Of a DNA stretch of 64,000 bases, positions 46,194 through 58,357 are shown in pieces; positions within the stretch are counted from its first letter, which is position 1; every line of letters begins with the position of its first letter. The position numbers and the translations under genes were made by a program. This DNA comes from Bog-756 sp963704585 (GTDB lineage Bacteria > Actinomycetota > Acidimicrobiia > Acidimicrobiales > RAAP-2): assembly GCA_963704585.1 (NCBI GenBank), contig OY969919.1:310001-374000 (forward strand), in the 5' to 3' direction. The notes under the pieces are model-generated. The model worked only from the letters and a program-made list of their open reading frames with translations. It was not told where the DNA came from and made no database searches.

Positions 46194-46336
46194 GCTGGAC
46201 TTTCTCCCCCGCTGTGGGGGGAACACCTCTTCACCGCGCCCGCTCCACCTGGACGTTCGCTCGACCCCCGCCGAACTCGGGACTGACGGCGCCCGATCGT
46301 CCACGGACAACGGGGAGCGGAGTACTCCGGAATTGG

Positions 46337-46367
46337 ACGAGGCCCTCCGCGATGCGGAGGGCCTCGT
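46337..46367 (-). terminator. rRNA operon terminator
   Basis: A perfect 14-bp stem (ACGAGGCCCTCCGC with its complement) with a 3-nt loop lies 10 bp after the 5S gene. It is the first strong hairpin downstream of 5S. There is no clear U-run, as is common in high-GC actinobacteria. The 143 bp between it and the IS1634 fragment hold nothing I can name. Confidence 0.85.
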
Positions 46368-46376
46368 CTCGAGAAA

Positions 46377-46493
46377 TCCCGGCGGCGTCCTACTCTCCCA
46401 GGGGGCTACCCCCCAAGTACCATCGGCGCTGGCGGGCTTAACTGCCGTGTTCGGAATGGGAACGGGTGTCTCTCCGCCGCCATGGCCACCGGA
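46377..46493 (-). rRNA. rrf: 5S ribosomal RNA
   Basis: About 117 nt on the minus strand. It begins TCCGGTGGCCATGGCGGCGG and contains the universal CCCGTTCCCATTCCGAACAC loop B/C region, and ends in the pairing partner CGCCGCCGGGA. It lies about 100 bp after 23S. The terminator follows at once. Confidence 0.95.
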
Positions 46494-46577
46494 AACCGTG
46501 CGCTCGAGCGGACCCGCGCCCTCGATCCGAGTGATCGGGCGACAGATCAGCAGCGGCCGTCGCCGGCCACCCTGAGC

Positions 46578-46597
46578 GTTCCATAGCGAGCACGAGC
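46578..46597 (-). other. 23S processing stem, 3' strand
   Basis: CCATAGCGAGCACGAG (46581-46596) is the exact complement of 50855-50870 on the other side of 23S. The pairing extends to about 20 bp. The long helix that loops out the pre-23S is the usual RNase III substrate. Confidence 0.85.
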
Positions 46598-46733
46598 AAG
46601 TTCCCAAGCCCTCGGCCGATTAGTACCGGTCAGCTGAATGCGTTGCCGCACGTACACTTCCGGCCTATCAACGTGGTCGTCTGGCCACGGGCCTTACCAG
46701 GTTGTCCCTGTGGGAGATTTCATCTTGGAACGA

Positions 46734-46765
<32 letters not shown>

Positions 46766-46821
46766 CACCCGAAGGTCGCTAATCAGCAGTGCCCTTGGCA
46801 GGACAACTGACACACGAGAGC

Positions 46822-46852
<31 letters not shown>

Positions 46853-46882
46853 TAGCCTTCCTCAAATCTCCTACGGCTGCAT

Positions 46883-46914
<32 letters not shown>

Positions 46915-46930
46915 AAACCCAGCTCGCGTA

Positions 46931-46966
<36 letters not shown>

Positions 46967-46967
46967 G

Positions 46968-47013
<46 letters not shown>

Positions 47014-47232
47014 TCCCGTCGATATGGACTCTTGGGGAAGATGAGCCTGTTATCCCCGGGGTACCTTTTATCCGTTGAGCAACGGCGCTTCCACAAGCAA
47101 CCGCTGGATCACTATGCCCTGCTTTCGCACCTGCTCGACTTGTAGGTCTCGCAGTCAAGCTCCCTTGTGTCATTGCACTCGACGGCTGATTGCCAACCAG
47201 CCTGAGGGAACCTTTGGGCGCCTCCGTTACGT

Positions 47233-47264
<32 letters not shown>

Positions 47265-47522
47265 ACCTGACGCTGTCCCTGATCCGGATCACGGACCGAG
47301 GTTAGGGTTCCAGCACATAAAGGGTGGTATTTCAAGGTTGACTCCACACTGGCTGGCGCCAATGCTTCAAAGTCTCCCACCTATCCTACACAATATGTAC
47401 CAAAACTCAACAGCAAGCTGTAGTAAAGGTCCACGGGGTCTTTCCGTCCTGATGCAGCTAACGAGCATCTTTACTCGTACTTCAATTTCGCCGGGTCTGT
47501 GGTTGAGACAGTAGGAAAGTCG

Positions 47523-48353
<831 letters not shown>

Positions 48354-48361
48354 ACCTTAGG

Positions 48362-48693
48362 CACTGTTGTTACTCCTCGACCGAACTTCATAATGATGCG
48401 TGATTATGGTCGAGTGGCCAGATCATTTCTGCCTGGCTCCCCATGTCGCCATGAGGGTCGGACTGTATCATCGCCACTTCCATTGGACATTGCGTCCCTG
48501 GAGTGGCGCCCTGCGTGCAGTCTCTGAGGATCCTGCCAGATTGAGGCAGTTTCCTGCTGATTGTCCGCACCGGACGGATTGTCACTGCCCATGTCCCGAC
48601 CGTACCGATCGGATGTGACATGGACGAGTACCGCCGGATACTCGGATATTCCAGCATACAGCGGGGTTTTTCAACGGCCAGGTTGAAGTACTA
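48362..48693 (-). ncRNA. Group I intron after 23S U1923 (332 nt), without ORF
   Basis: The exon AACGGU pairs perfectly with the internal guide GCCGUU, closing with the U·G pair that defines the 5' splice site. The intron ends ACAACAGUG, so the last base is G as expected, and the next exon is CCUAAGGU. The core has AAUCAGCAGGAAACUGCC (P4/P6), CUCAGAGACUG (P7 5' strand, 48522-48518) and CAGUCCGACCC (P7 3' strand, 48465-48461). P9 again contains GCAGAAAUGA. No long ORF is present. A short open stretch with GSDNPSGADNQQ reflects the same core sequence as in the L1931 intron, not a gene. Confidence 0.9.
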
Positions 48694-48728
<35 letters not shown>

Positions 48729-49631
48729 AGGTTCAGAGCTTCGCCCGAGGGCTAACCCTTCCCCGTAACCTTCCGGCACCGGGCAGGCGTCAGAGCGTAT
48801 ACATCGTCTTACGACTTCGCACGCTCCTGTGTTTTTAGTAAACAGTCGCTTTCCCCTATTCTCTGCGGCCCCTTCGGACTCAGAACGAGAAGTTCGTCAT
48901 CCTATTGAGGCCCTCCTTCTCCCGAAGTTACGGAGGTATTTTGCCGAGTTCCTTAACCACAGTTCTCCCGATCGCCTTGGTATTCTCTACCCGCCCACCT
49001 GTGTCGGTTTGGGGTACGGGTTCCGTGCCAGCTCGCTAGAAGCTTTTCTCGGCAGCATGGGATCAGTGACTTCGCCTGGTGTGGCTCGGCATCGCGCCTC
49101 GGGGTGAATGAGGCCCGGATTTGCCTGGACCTCCCCCTACACGCTTACCCCAGGACAACCAACGCCTGGGCTCACCTACCCTCCTGCGTCCCTCCTTCGC
49201 TTTCCGCCTCCGGGTCGGTCGGTTCGTCCCGAAGGACAGCCCCTTAGGACACCGGTCTTGGAATGGGCGCGGACACGGAAGTACTGGAATATCAACCAGT
49301 TGTGCATCGACTACGCCTCTCGGCCTCGCCTTAGCTCCCGACTTACCCTGGGAGGATTAGCCTTCCCCAGGAACCCTTGGGCTTACGGCGGAGGGGTTTC
49401 TCACCCCTCTCTCGCTACTCATACCAACATTCTCACTCGACCACGCTCCACGACGGTTTCCACCGCCGCTTCTCAGCAGGATCGACGCTCCCCTACCACT
49501 CCCACACCCGGAATCCCGAACCTGAACCGATACCGTCCGCGGCGAACCGCATTCGGCATCGAGCTCGGGGGGTATGGAAATCCGCGGCTTCGGCTCTTGA
49601 CTTGAGCCCCGTTACATTGTCCGCGCAGGAC

Positions 49632-49667
<36 letters not shown>

Positions 49668-50093
49668 GTGGCTGCTTCTGAGCCAACCTCCTGGCTGTCT
49701 TCGCGTTCCCACATCGTTTTCCACTTAGTCAAGAATTTGGGGCCTTAGCCGGCGGTCTGGGCTGTTTCCCTTTCGACTAACGAAGCTCATCCCTCGTAGT
49801 CTCACTGCCGGGCTCTTGAGCATCGGCATTCGGAGTTTGATTGGGGTCAGTAAGCTTGTAGGCCCCCTAGCCCATTCAGTGCTCTACCTCCGATGCTGAA
49901 CGCCCGACGCTGCACCTAAATGCATTTCGGGGAGAACCAGCTATCACCGAGTTTGATTGGCCTTTCACCCCTAACCACAGGTCATCCCCCCTGTTTTCAA
50001 CCAGGGTGGGTTCGGCCCTCCACGGGGTCTTACCCCCGCTTCAGCCTGCCCATGGCTAGCTCACTCGGCTTCGGGTCTACAGCATGCGACTCA

Positions 50094-50126
<33 letters not shown>

Positions 50127-50270
50127 CCCCCTCGCGGGTTAACCTTGCCACACACCGTAACTCGTTGGCTCATTCTTCAAAAGGCACGCCATCACGGCCG
50201 GCACAAAGTGCCGACGACGCTCTGACTGATTGTAAGTCAACGGTTTCAGGTACTATTTCACTCCCCTCCC

Positions 50271-50318
<48 letters not shown>

Positions 50319-50838
50319 CTGTGAGTACTTAGCCTTACGAGGTGGTCCTCGCAGATTCACGCCGGCTTTCCCGGATCCGGCGCTACTCGGGAAATCCGAT
50401 CGGAGTCCAATTCTTTTCGTGTACGGGGCTGTTACCCTCTGTGGCGCATCTTTCCTGGATGCTTCCACTAAGCAATTGGTTTTGTAACTCCGTGAAGGTT
50501 CTGATGCACCTTCCATCGGCTCCCACGACACCGAGCTGGCAACGCCATCAGGCTTTACCACCAACCCGGTTTAGGCTCATCCCGTTTCGCTCGCCGCTAC
50601 TCAGGGAGTCACTGTTGTTTTCCTCTCCTCGGGGTACTGAGATGTTTCAATTCCCCCGGTTCCCTCCACTGGCCCTATGCATTCAGACCAGGGTGACACC
50701 CCATGACGGGTGCCGGGTTTCCCCATTCGGACGTCCACGGATCCGCGCTTGGTAGGCAACTCCCCGTGGCTTATCGCAGCCTCCCACGTCCTTCTTCGGC
50801 TTCAGGCGCCAAGGCATCCGCCGTTGACTCTTTGTAAC

Positions 50839-52735
<1,897 letters not shown>

Positions 52736-53026
52736 TCTCTCCCGGACCCGAAGGCCCGATCGAAATCGAAGAGCTGACCTCGAGGGCACTGACCCTCTCG
52801 GTCAACTGGCAAAGAACAGACATTGTCCGTTCAGTGCTGAATAACAGTGCGACCGCGGCAATGCCGCGATCGCCCGCACTGGCTTTTGGCTATCACTATT
52901 CCGTTTTCAAGGAGCGACCAGGCACTCGCCGACTGGCGTCGGTGCCGGAATCTCCCCAGGCAGGAGCAAACGCCCCATTCTGGTGATGCCCGATGGCGCC
53001 CTGGCAGGCCGCACACCGGACTCAAC
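52736..53026 (-). other. rRNA leader with boxA and 16S processing strand
   Basis: The leader between promoter and 16S is about 290 nt and holds no gene. It contains a boxA-like antitermination element TGTTCTTTGCC at 52818-52808 and the 5' strand of the 16S processing stem at 52919-52892. Confidence 0.75.
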
Positions 53027-53055
53027 ACCCTATACGCGGCGGCACAGAGTGTCAA
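53027..53055 (-). promoter_or_regulatory. Predicted rRNA promoter
   Basis: On the minus strand TTGACA (53055-53050) and TAGGGT (53032-53027) are 17 bp apart. The -35 is a perfect consensus. It lies about 290 bp before 16S and points toward it. No second promoter of this quality is seen between it and 16S. Confidence 0.75.
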
Positions 53056-53184
53056 TCGCACCACCGCCCGTCGGCAGCGGCCCTTCGTCCCGAGCACACG
53101 CCGCCACGGCGCCGCCCAGCGCTCCCTCGGGTCCTGCTCGGAACCCCGCCCGAGGAGCAGGCGCCGCCCGGATCCCCGCGTTCG

Positions 53185-53832
53185 TCAGGCCGCGGTCCCG
53201 CTCAGCACCGTCCGACCCGACTGGTCGGTGATCCACACGTCGGTGATCTGGTCGGCCGCCGCCGCGCAGGAGAGCTCGACCCGCACGCTGCCGGTTCCGG
53301 ACCCGGTGCGGTAGGTCCCGGCGCTCCACCACGACCCGCTCCCCGAGCGCATCGAGACCGCGAAGACCTGACTGGCCGCCTGCCCGGTCTCGACGAGGAC
53401 GACATGGGTTCCTCCCCCGTTCGGCGTCAGCGAGGCGGTCGCGTGCACGCCCGGCGTCCCCGAGAGCGCGACCGTCCGGCCCGCCGTCGCCGGCGTTCCG
53501 CTGAGCGCCAGGGCCGCGGCGGCGATCGCAGCGGCGGCAGCCAACCCGACCGCGGCCCGGCGGACCATGTGCCGTGGCCGGACTCGTTCCCGGTCCTCGT
53601 CGAGTGCGACCACCGTCGCCGGCACGCTCGGTGCGGCCCCCTCGTTCCCGAGGTCGGCGCGGTCCACCATCGCAAGGGCGCCGGCCGCCCCGGTGAGGGA
53701 CCGGGCCTCCGCGCGGCACGCCGAACACCCCTCGAGATGCGCGTCGAGCCCCCGCTGCTCCTCGTCGTCGAGCCGACCGATCGCACTCATCGCGAGCTCG
53801 CCGCGCCACTGCTCGCACGCCGCTCCGCTCAT
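53185..53832 (-). CDS. Membrane anti-sigma factor with zinc-binding ZAS motif
   Basis: The 215-residue product has an N-terminal anti-sigma domain with the motif H-x3-C-x2-C in LDAHLEGCSACRAEA. One transmembrane helix follows near residues 92-112 (AAVGLAAAAAIAAAALAL), then an outer domain with DUF-like beta strands (THVVLVETGQAASQVFAVSM). It probably holds the sigma factor encoded just upstream inactive at the membrane. The ATG at 53832 overlaps the sigma stop by 4 bases. Confidence 0.87.
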   Translation of the reverse strand: MSGAACEQWRGELAMSAIGRLDDEEQRGLDAHLEGCSACRAEARSLTGAAGALAMVDRADLGNEGAAPSVPATVVALDEDRERVRPRHMVRRAAVGLAAAAAIAAAALALSGTPATAGRTVALSGTPGVHATASLTPNGGGTHVVLVETGQAASQVFAVSMRSGSGSWWSAGTYRTGSGTGSVRVELSCAAAADQITDVWITDQSGRTVLSGTAA

Positions 53833-54401
53833 CCTTCCCACCCCGTCGTCTCGAGGATCGCTCGCAACGCCCGCAACGCATAGTAGAGCCGGCTCCGGAC
53901 CGTGCCCTCCGCGATCGCGAGGCGTGCCGCGACCTCTTTGCTCGTGTGCCCGTCGAAGTAGATCCCGAGGAGGACCGCGCGGTGCTCGGGGGTGAGCCGG
54001 TCGATGGCGTCCGCCACCTGCCACGACGTGAGCTGCGTCTCGACCTCGTCGACGACCGCCTCCGACCGGTGCAGCACGGTGCGCTCGATCGTCTCCCGTC
54101 GGGTCCGCGATCGTCCGAGGTCGATGAGCAGGTTTCGCTCGATCGAGAAGAGCCACGAACGGAGCGAGCCGATCGCGGGATCGAAGCGGGCCCGTGAGCG
54201 CCATGCCCGCACGAACGTCTCCTGCACGACCTCCTCGGCGAGGTCGGTGTTCGCGAGCTCGCGCCGGGCGAAGCCGGTGAGCTCCGCGCGGTGCGCGTCG
54301 AACGCGCGGCCGAGGTCTTCGTCGTCCCAGCGGGTCACCTTCACCGTGGGATCCGGGAGCGCTCGGGGCGGGACACCGCCGAAGGCCGTCACCTCGCACA
54401 C
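53829..54401 (-). CDS. ECF RNA polymerase sigma factor
   Basis: The product of about 190 residues has sigma region 2 (DLAEEVVQETFVRAWRSR, SLRSWLFSIERNLLIDLGRS) and region 4 (RLTPEHRAVLLGIYFDGHTS, RLAIAEGTVRSRLYYALRAL). The start may be GTG 54401, with a GAGGCGG site, or GTG 54344, which would remove 19 residues. It is coupled to its anti-sigma factor. The target promoters are unknown. Confidence 0.9.
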   Translation of the reverse strand: MCEVTAFGGVPPRALPDPTVKVTRWDDEDLGRAFDAHRAELTGFARRELANTDLAEEVVQETFVRAWRSRARFDPAIGSLRSWLFSIERNLLIDLGRSRTRRETIERTVLHRSEAVVDEVETQLTSWQVADAIDRLTPEHRAVLLGIYFDGHTSKEVAARLAIAEGTVRSRLYYALRALRAILETTGWEG

Positions 54402-54448
54402 GGTACCCGCCGCCTCGAGCCAAGCGTCCCACGCCGACCCCGGTCAGG

Positions 54449-55018
54449 TCAGTACCCGCTGGAGGCCCTGACGGTCGTCGTCGTGGCGACCGCCGTGGTC
54501 GCCACCGGGATCACGAACCACACGCCGCCGATGCCCTGCCCCGTCGCGTCCCCGGACTTCGAGTCACCCGAGTACCGGTAGAGCGGCATGCCCTTGTAGG
54601 TCACCTGCAGGGTGCCGTTCGCCCCCTGCGCCGTCGCGAGCTCGCCGGTCGCGATCCCCGAGCCGCCGGTCACGTGGCCGGTGCCGGAGGTCACGGTGAG
54701 CGGCGGCCACGCGGTCGCGCACGCACCCGTACAGGTCGGCGACCCGGTGCCGTCCGGCGTGTAGCGGTAGAGGGTCATGCCCGAGGAGTCAACCAGGATC
54801 GGGCCGAGCGATCCGACATGGGCGATGGACACGGTCGCCCCGGTCGATGCCGGCGCGGTGGTCGACGCCGCGGTGGTCGTGGTCGTCGGCGAGGCGCTGT
54901 TCGAGCTGCATGCCGCGCCCAGCAGGGCGGTGACGCCGAGTGCCCCGACCGCGAGCCAACGCCCCCGCGGAGCCGGGGCCCGGCTCGTCCACGTCCCGTC
55001 CGTTCGCATCAGACCCAT
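54449..55018 (-). CDS. Secreted lipoprotein with two PF03640-type repeats
   Basis: The 189-residue product has a signal peptide with lipobox ALLGAAC, a Thr-rich linker, and two copies of the module found in PF03640 lipoproteins. The first is LGPILVDSSGMTLYRYTPDG followed by CTGACATAWPPL. The second is QGANGTLQVTYKGMPLYRYS followed by GVWFVIP. The Cys-x3-Cys and Tyr-Arg-Tyr features are typical. The function is not established. It starts at ATG 55018; an inner ATG lies three codons on. Confidence 0.85.
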   Translation of the reverse strand: MGLMRTDGTWTSRAPAPRGRWLAVGALGVTALLGAACSSNSASPTTTTTAASTTAPASTGATVSIAHVGSLGPILVDSSGMTLYRYTPDGTGSPTCTGACATAWPPLTVTSGTGHVTGGSGIATGELATAQGANGTLQVTYKGMPLYRYSGDSKSGDATGQGIGGVWFVIPVATTAVATTTTVRASSGY

Positions 55019-55185
55019 CCGACCGTCCTCTCGGCTCGCGTGAGTGTACCGAGGAGTACGGCGGGCAGCCCGGATCTGTTCAGAGTGCGGACCGGATCTG
55101 GAGCGTGCGGCCCCGATCCGGGCAGACAGCCGGCCCGAACCGCCCGATCGGCGCACCCGGCCGCTGCCGGGATCCGCCGGTACCG

Positions 55186-56571
55186 TCAGCCGAGCGCGGC
55201 CAGCCGGCTGCGGTCGGTCTCGACCCGGTGGACGAAGCGCTCGAGCTGGAGCTTGACCGCGAGGGGGCCCGCCGAGCCGGGCGTCGTCCGGCGGGTCACC
55301 GCAACTCCGGGCTCGAGCAGCGAGACCGCTTCGGCACCGAGCGAAGGATGTGCCTCGACCAGCTCCGCGAGCGGGACGTGGCGCTCGAGCGAGTCGCGCA
55401 CGAGTCCCCCGACGACCTCGTGGGCCTGGCGGAAGGGCATCCCGCGCTCGACCAGCCACTCGGCGAGGTCCACCGCGGCGACGGCCGAGCCGTCCGCGGC
55501 GGCCTGCATCCGGCTGTCGTCGAAGCCCACGGTCCGGAGCAGGCCGGTGAGCGCGGCCAGTGCGAGGTGCGTCTGGGAGACGGAGTCGAAGAGCGGCTCC
55601 TTGTCCTCTTGCAGGTCGCGGTTGTAGGAGAGCGGGAGGCCCTTCAAAGTCACGAGCAGCCCGGTCAGGTTTCCGATCAGCCGGCCCGCCTTGCCGCGAG
55701 CCAGCTCGGCCACGTCGGGGTTCTTCTTCTGGGGCAGCATCGAGCTACCGGTCGCATACGCGTCGTCGAGCACGGCGAAGCCGAACTCCTCGGTCGACCA
55801 GAGGACGATCTCCTCTCCGATCCGTGAGAGGTGGACGCCGAGCAACGCAAGGTCGAAGAGGGCCTCGGCCACGAAGTCCCGGTCGGAGACCGCGTCCATC
55901 GAGTTCTCGAAGCGGCCCGAGAAGCCGAGGTCCTCCGCGACGGCGTCGGGCTCGAGCGGCAGCGACGAGCCGGCGAGAGCCCCCGCCCCGAGCGGCGAGA
56001 CGTCGAGCCGCAGCAGGGTGGCGACGAGTCGGTCCACGTCGCGGGCGATGGCCCACCCGTGCGCGAGCAGGTGGTGCGAGAGCAGGACGGGCTGGGCACG
56101 TTGCAGGTGCGTGTAGCCCGGCAGGTAGGTGTCACCGGCCTCCTTGGCGCGCACGAGCAGAACCTCCTGGAGGGCGATGAGCTCGGACGCCAGCGCGTGG
56201 AGCTCGCGCTTCGCGAACAGGCGGAGGTCGGTCGCGACCTGGTCGTTGCGGCTCCGGCCGGTGTGGAGCTTCGCCCCGACCTCACCGGCGAGCTCGGTGA
56301 CCCGCCGCTCCACCGCGGTGTGGATGTCCTCGTCCCCCGGCGCGAAGGCGAAGGTGCCCGCGTCGAGCTCGTCTTCGACCCGGTCGAGTGCGCCGAGCAG
56401 CTCGTCGACTTCCGCCGCGTCGAGCAGTCCGGCGGCCCCGAGACCGCGGACGTGGGCCCGGGACCCGGTGAGGTCGTCGTGTGCCAGGGCCCGGTCGTAG
56501 TGGAGGCTGACCGAATAGGCCATGACCTCGTCGGCCGTCCCGCCGCCGAGACGGCCGTGCCAGAGGGTCAT
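55186..56571 (-). CDS. argH: Argininosuccinate lyase
   Basis: ArgH splits argininosuccinate into arginine and fumarate, the last step. The 461-residue product has the fumarase-family signature GSSMLPQKKNPDVAELARGK with the catalytic Ser on a mobile loop, HTGRSRNDQVATDLRLF and THLQRAQPVLLSHHLLA. It is the last gene of the operon and starts (ATG 56571) 4 bases inside argG. Confidence 0.97.
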   Translation of the reverse strand: MTLWHGRLGGGTADEVMAYSVSLHYDRALAHDDLTGSRAHVRGLGAAGLLDAAEVDELLGALDRVEDELDAGTFAFAPGDEDIHTAVERRVTELAGEVGAKLHTGRSRNDQVATDLRLFAKRELHALASELIALQEVLLVRAKEAGDTYLPGYTHLQRAQPVLLSHHLLAHGWAIARDVDRLVATLLRLDVSPLGAGALAGSSLPLEPDAVAEDLGFSGRFENSMDAVSDRDFVAEALFDLALLGVHLSRIGEEIVLWSTEEFGFAVLDDAYATGSSMLPQKKNPDVAELARGKAGRLIGNLTGLLVTLKGLPLSYNRDLQEDKEPLFDSVSQTHLALAALTGLLRTVGFDDSRMQAAADGSAVAAVDLAEWLVERGMPFRQAHEVVGGLVRDSLERHVPLAELVEAHPSLGAEAVSLLEPGVAVTRRTTPGSAGPLAVKLQLERFVHRVETDRSRLAALG

Positions 56572-57806
56572 CGGGCGTCGCGCGCCGGACCGCCGCCCTC
56601 ATCCGTCGGGTGCTCCTGCACCGCGGACCAGGTGGCGATCCCGAGGCCCCACAGACGCACGAACCCCTCGGCGTCCTGGTGCCGGAAGGAGTCGTCGGCG
56701 TCGTAGGTGGCGAGGCCGTGGTCGTAGAGGCCGATCGGGCTGCGGCGCCCGACGACCCAGCACCGTCCGGGTTCGAGGCGGAGGCGCACCTCGCCGGTCA
56801 CGTGGCGCTGCGACTCTGCGATGAACGCATCGAGCGAGCGCTTGAGCGGCGAGAACCAGAGCCCGTCGTAGACGAGCTCGGACCAGCGGGGCTCGAGACG
56901 CGCCTTCTCGTGGTGGAGGTCGCGCTCGAGGGTGAGGTCTTCGAGATCGGCGTGCGCGAGGAGGAGGGCGAGGGCGCCCGGGCACTCGTAGGTCTCGCGG
57001 CTCTTGATCCCGACCCGCCGGTTCTCGACCATGTCGAGCCGCCCGAAGCCGTACGAGCCGACCAGCTCGTTGAGCGTCTCGATCAAGGACTCGGGATCGA
57101 GGGAGCGACCGTCGACGGCGGTGGGCACGCCGGACTCGAAGCCGATGACCACCTCGACGGGCTCGGTCGCGGTCGGCCGGGTCAAGGTGTAGACCTCCTC
57201 GGGCGGCCGCATCCAGGGGTCCTCGATCACGCCGCACTCGATCGCACGGCCCCAGAGGTTCTCGTCGATCGAGTACAGCTTCTCCTTGGTGGCGGCGATC
57301 GGGATCTCCCACTTGGCCGCGTACTCGATGGAGTCCTCGCGGGTGAGCCCCCAGGAGCGGGCGGGTGCGAGCACGTCGAGGTCGGGAGCGAGCGCCCGGG
57401 TGCCGACCTCGAAGCGGACCTGGTCGTTGCCCTTGCCGGTGCAGCCGTGGGCGACCGCGCCCGCCCCGTGCCGGCGCGCCTCGGCGACCAGGTGCTTCAC
57501 GATGACCGGTCTCGAGAGCGCCGAGACGAGGGGGTACTTTCCTTCGTACTTCGCGTTGGCGAGCAGTGCGGGGATGCAGAACTCCTCGGCCATCTCGGCG
57601 CGCGCGTCGACGACGACGGCCTCGACGGCGCCGGCCGCGAGCGCCCGGTCCCGGATCGACGCCCAGTCCTCGCCGCCCGCCTCGGACGCCTGTCCGACGT
57701 CGACCGCGACCGCGACGACCTCCACGTCCTCGTGCTCCATGAGCCACCGGACGGCGATCGAGGTGTCGAGACCGCCGCTGTACGCCAGGACGACACGCTG
57801 TTTCAT
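56568..57806 (-). CDS. argG: Argininosuccinate synthase
   Basis: ArgG joins citrulline and aspartate with ATP. The 412-residue product opens MKQRVVLAYSGGLDTSIAVR with the PP-motif SGGLDTS. It has GCTGKGNDQVRFEVG and YECPGALALL. It overlaps argR by 4 bases upstream and argH by 4 bases downstream. Confidence 0.97.
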   Translation of the reverse strand: MKQRVVLAYSGGLDTSIAVRWLMEHEDVEVVAVAVDVGQASEAGGEDWASIRDRALAAGAVEAVVVDARAEMAEEFCIPALLANAKYEGKYPLVSALSRPVIVKHLVAEARRHGAGAVAHGCTGKGNDQVRFEVGTRALAPDLDVLAPARSWGLTREDSIEYAAKWEIPIAATKEKLYSIDENLWGRAIECGVIEDPWMRPPEEVYTLTRPTATEPVEVVIGFESGVPTAVDGRSLDPESLIETLNELVGSYGFGRLDMVENRRVGIKSRETYECPGALALLLAHADLEDLTLERDLHHEKARLEPRWSELVYDGLWFSPLKRSLDAFIAESQRHVTGEVRLRLEPGRCWVVGRRSPIGLYDHGLATYDADDSFRHQDAEGFVRLWGLGIATWSAVQEHPTDEGGGPARDAR

Positions 57807-58357
57807 CCCTTACCCCTTGCCCGTGCCTTCTGCTTCGACTCTCCCGTACGTGACGCGCCGGCCCTGCGGCGCCGTTCCGATCCGTCGTCGGTCCGGTCGA
57901 GCCCCGCGATCGTCGCGAGGCGCCCAGCCACGGCCGCACCGCCTGCGGCCTCCGATGCGACCACCAGGACCGTGTCGTCCCCGGCGACCGTCCCCACCAG
58001 CCCGGGGAAGCCGCTGCGGTCAAGCGCCGAGCCTACGACATGCGCGGAGCCCGGCGGGGTGCGCAGCACCACCAGATTGCCCGAATGGTCGACGTCGACG
58101 ACCCACTCGCCGAGCACCCGGCGGAGGTGGTCGAGCGGCGCCACCTGCTGGGAGGGCAGCTCCGGCAGGGCGTACGCGGTGTCGCCCCCGGGGAGGCGGA
58201 CCTTGATCGCGCCGAGCTCCTCGAGGTCGCGCGAGACCGTGGTCTGGGTCGCCTCGATCCCCTCGGCGGCGAGCAGGTCGACCAGCTGGGCCTGGCTCCC
58301 GACCGCCTCGGACTCGAGCAGACGGGCGATCCGGTGCTGGCGCTGGTGCTTGGTCAT
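57803..58357 (-). CDS. argR: Arginine repressor ArgR
   Basis: The 184-residue regulator has an N-terminal winged helix (QRQHRIARLLESEAVGSQAQ, TQTTVSRDLEELGAIKVR) and a C-terminal arginine-binding domain with GTVAGDDTVLVV, which holds the GT-x-A-GDDT motif that contacts arginine in the hexamer. A basic tail of about 35 residues (RRRRAGASRTGES) extends beyond the usual end. The gene lies inside the operon it should control, so it is autoregulated through the sites upstream of argC. Confidence 0.95.
   Translation of the reverse strand: MTKHQRQHRIARLLESEAVGSQAQLVDLLAAEGIEATQTTVSRDLEELGAIKVRLPGGDTAYALPELPSQQVAPLDHLRRVLGEWVVDVDHSGNLVVLRTPPGSAHVVGSALDRSGFPGLVGTVAGDDTVLVVASEAAGGAAVAGRLATIAGLDRTDDGSERRRRAGASRTGESKQKARARGKG

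Larger units (their letters stand above)
41475..46200 (+). mobile_element. IS1634-type element, frameshifted and split by IS21-2
   Basis: The two halves of one transposase gene lie at 41547-42367 and about 45307-46193, separated by IS21-2. Its left end abuts the target duplication of IS21-1. Its right end lies close to the rRNA terminator. I could not identify terminal inverted repeats with confidence, so the limits are approximate. The element is dead twice over: a frameshift near 42070 and the insertion after the second catalytic Asp. Confidence 0.75.

Noticed and set aside
48404..48592. Possible peptide GSDNPSGADNQQ in the L1923 intron
   Set aside because: The stretch is the intron core (P3-P4), shared as RNA with the L1931 intron. 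It is not a gene remnant with endonuclease motifs.
55056..55185. tRNA or small RNA between the PF03640-type lipoprotein gene and argH
   Set aside because: GC-rich sequence with repeated GGATC-type strings but no tRNA fold or convincing hairpin with a terminator tail.
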